In this document: piece after piece, positions 63,010 through 64,000 of the stretch
Position numbering within the stretch: position 1 is the first letter of the stretch
Layout of the letters: the number at the start of each line of letters is the position of its first letter
Origin: Mucilaginibacter tundrae
Lineage (GTDB): Bacteria; Bacteroidota; Bacteroidia; Sphingobacteriales; Sphingobacteriaceae
NCBI RefSeq assembly: GCF_013408825.1
Contig: NZ_JACCBZ010000006.1
Location: 1 to 64,000 of the forward strand
Direction of reading: 5' to 3'
Length of the DNA: 64,000 bases
Program-made: the position numbers and the translations under genes
Notes under the pieces: model-generated
Told to the model about the DNA's origin: nothing
Seen by the model: only the letters and a program-made list of their open reading frames with translations
Database searches by the model: none

Positions 63010-63023
63010 GCAATTAGATTTAA

Positions 63024-63344
63024 ATGAAACAAGATATATTTCAAGCCATAGCCGACCCAACCCGCAGGGCTATTTTAACTTTACTTACTATCCAGGCATT
63101 AACACCAAATGTAATGGCGGAAAAGTTTGATATGAGCCGGCAGGCTGTATCCAAGCATATTAAGGTATTACACGAATGCGATTTAATAAAACCTGAACAA
63201 TCAGGCAGGGAAATTTATTATCACTTTAATGCAAAAAAAATGCAGGAGTTTGACCATTGGCTGGCCCAATTCAGGCAAAACTGGGCAACTCAATTTAATC
63301 AACTTGACGAAGTATTATCAACAATTAAAGAACAAAAAAAATGA
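63024..63344 (+). CDS. ArsR-family transcriptional regulator
   Basis: A 106-aa winged-helix regulator of the ArsR fold ([46 protein letters not shown]). It lacks the usual metal-binding cysteine pair in the recognition helix (a single Cys is in HECDLI), so it is unlikely to sense metals. Its stop overlaps the next gene by four bases. Pairs of this type with an SRPBCC protein are very common in bacteria. Confidence 0.9.
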   Translation: MKQDIFQAIADPTRRAILTLLTIQALTPNVMAEKFDMSRQAVSKHIKVLHECDLIKPEQSGREIYYHFNAKKMQEFDHWLAQFRQNWATQFNQLDEVLSTIKEQKK

Positions 63345-63832
63345 ACAACGATTTGCTATTTGATTTTAACGTTGACAAGGCAGCGAAAACGGTATACATC
63401 ACCAGGGAGTTTAATGCCGGTCAGGCCTTAGTATGGGATGCCTTTACCAAGGCCGAACTACTGGACCAATGGATGGCGCCGGCACCTATGCGCGCCAAAA
63501 CCAAGTATATGAACTTTGAAGTAGGAGGGCGCCGGTTTTACGCCATGATAAGCCCCGACGGACAGGAGCGCTGGGCGGTGCAGGAATTTACTTCTATTAC
63601 CCCGAAAACCAATTTTAAGATGTACAACGCGTTTGCGGATAAAGACGAAAATAGAGAACTGCCTGGTTCTGAATGGGATTACAATTTCAGCGAACAAAAT
63701 GGCATAACCAAAGTGGACATTACTATTTTCAATGAATCGTTTGAGCGACTGGAGAAATTATTAGAGGGCTTCAAAATAGGATTCATCATGACCTTAAAAA
63801 ATCTGGAAGAATTGTTGGCCTCCTTATCGTAG
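63341..63832 (+). CDS. SRPBCC-family protein (AHSA1-like)
   Basis: A 163-aa START/AHSA1-type domain ([29 protein letters not shown] at residues 21-49, GGRRFYAM, a closing helix [15 protein letters not shown]). Such domains bind hydrophobic ligands in a deep cavity. It is translationally coupled to the ArsR regulator and followed by a PhnB-like gene, so the three may act together on one small molecule. This is an inference. Confidence 0.88.
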   Translation: MNNDLLFDFNVDKAAKTVYITREFNAGQALVWDAFTKAELLDQWMAPAPMRAKTKYMNFEVGGRRFYAMISPDGQERWAVQEFTSITPKTNFKMYNAFADKDENRELPGSEWDYNFSEQNGITKVDITIFNESFERLEKLLEGFKIGFIMTLKNLEELLASLS

Positions 63833-63875
63833 AAAACATAAAAAGAAATTTACAATCACTTTAAAAAATAAAATT

Positions 63876-64000
63876 ATGAGAACAATTAATCCATGGATCA
63901 ACTTTAACGGCAATGCCGAGGAAGCATTCACTTTTTACAAATCAGTTTTTGGCGAAGAGTTTACGAAGATCGTTCGTTTTAAGGAGCTATCAAGCGAAGA
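63876..64000 (+). CDS. PhnB/VOC-like protein, partial at window end
   Basis: The first 41 codons (MRTINPWINFNGNAEEAF, YKSVFGEEF) match the beginning of PhnB-like VOC proteins. The rest lies beyond the window. It is the third gene of the ArsR operon, 43 bases after the SRPBCC gene. Confidence 0.8.
   Translation, partial: MRTINPWINFNGNAEEAFTFYKSVFGEEFTKIVRFKELSSE

Overview
The window reads as a chromosome segment from a Bacteroidota bacterium of the Sphingobacteriaceae type (Mucilaginibacter/Pedobacter-like). The signs are promoters of the form TTTG-N19-TAnnTTTG, very few Shine-Dalgarno sites, a 286-aa primary sigma factor, a type III glutamine synthetase beside an Amt transporter, large TonB-dependent receptors with carboxypeptidase-like N-terminal domains, a DUF4468-like protein and short AT-rich spacers with interspersed inverted repeats. 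The genus is an inference.

Left part (1-29034), accessory DNA. The window opens inside the end of an IS21-like element that has cut off the 3' end of a TetR gene. Then follow a MOSC/ferredoxin-reductase fusion, a TetR regulator (tetR-A), a sigma factor with a membrane protein, and a five-gene minus-strand operon for ergothioneine (egtB, MFS transporter, egtD, TMEM175-like channel, SDR-like protein). Next come three paralogous alpha/beta hydrolases, a second TetR (tetR-B), a flavin reductase with an LLM monooxygenase, a sigma-54 response regulator, an unknown protein with a triplicated start region, a TPR histidine kinase, a sterol-desaturase-like protein with a glycosyltransferase, a haloalkane dehalogenase, a cNMP-binding histidine kinase, a secreted chorismate mutase and an ACT-domain protein. 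A large serine recombinase closes the block, and its stop codon lies inside the 3' end of a tRNA-His gene, so 29034 looks like one edge of an integrated island.

The most striking feature is one palindromic operator, AAACAGA-SWWS-TCTGTTT. It occurs seven times between 2.5 and 24.7 kb: in front of both tetR-A and tetR-B, the MOSC fusion, hydrolase A, the LLM/flavin reductase/hydrolase C operon, the glycosyltransferase/desaturase operon and the dehalogenase. This looks like a two-repressor regulon of oxidative, hydrolytic and conjugating enzymes, probably for sensing and handling a small organic compound. One of the three hydrolases has lost its nucleophile.

Right part (29034-64000), mostly core genes: copper ATPase, rnhA, a purL/VOC/trmN6/phosphoesterase operon, tonB, amt with an outer-membrane barrel, glnN, a ClC channel, purM, two TonB-dependent receptors, lpd, an MBL hydrolase, rpoD, threonine aldolase, a YhiN-type flavoprotein, nuoA and nuoB without a following nuoC, and an ArsR/SRPBCC/PhnB-like operon cut by the window edge. 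Several genes have a -7 box 3 to 5 bases before ATG, suggesting leaderless mRNAs.
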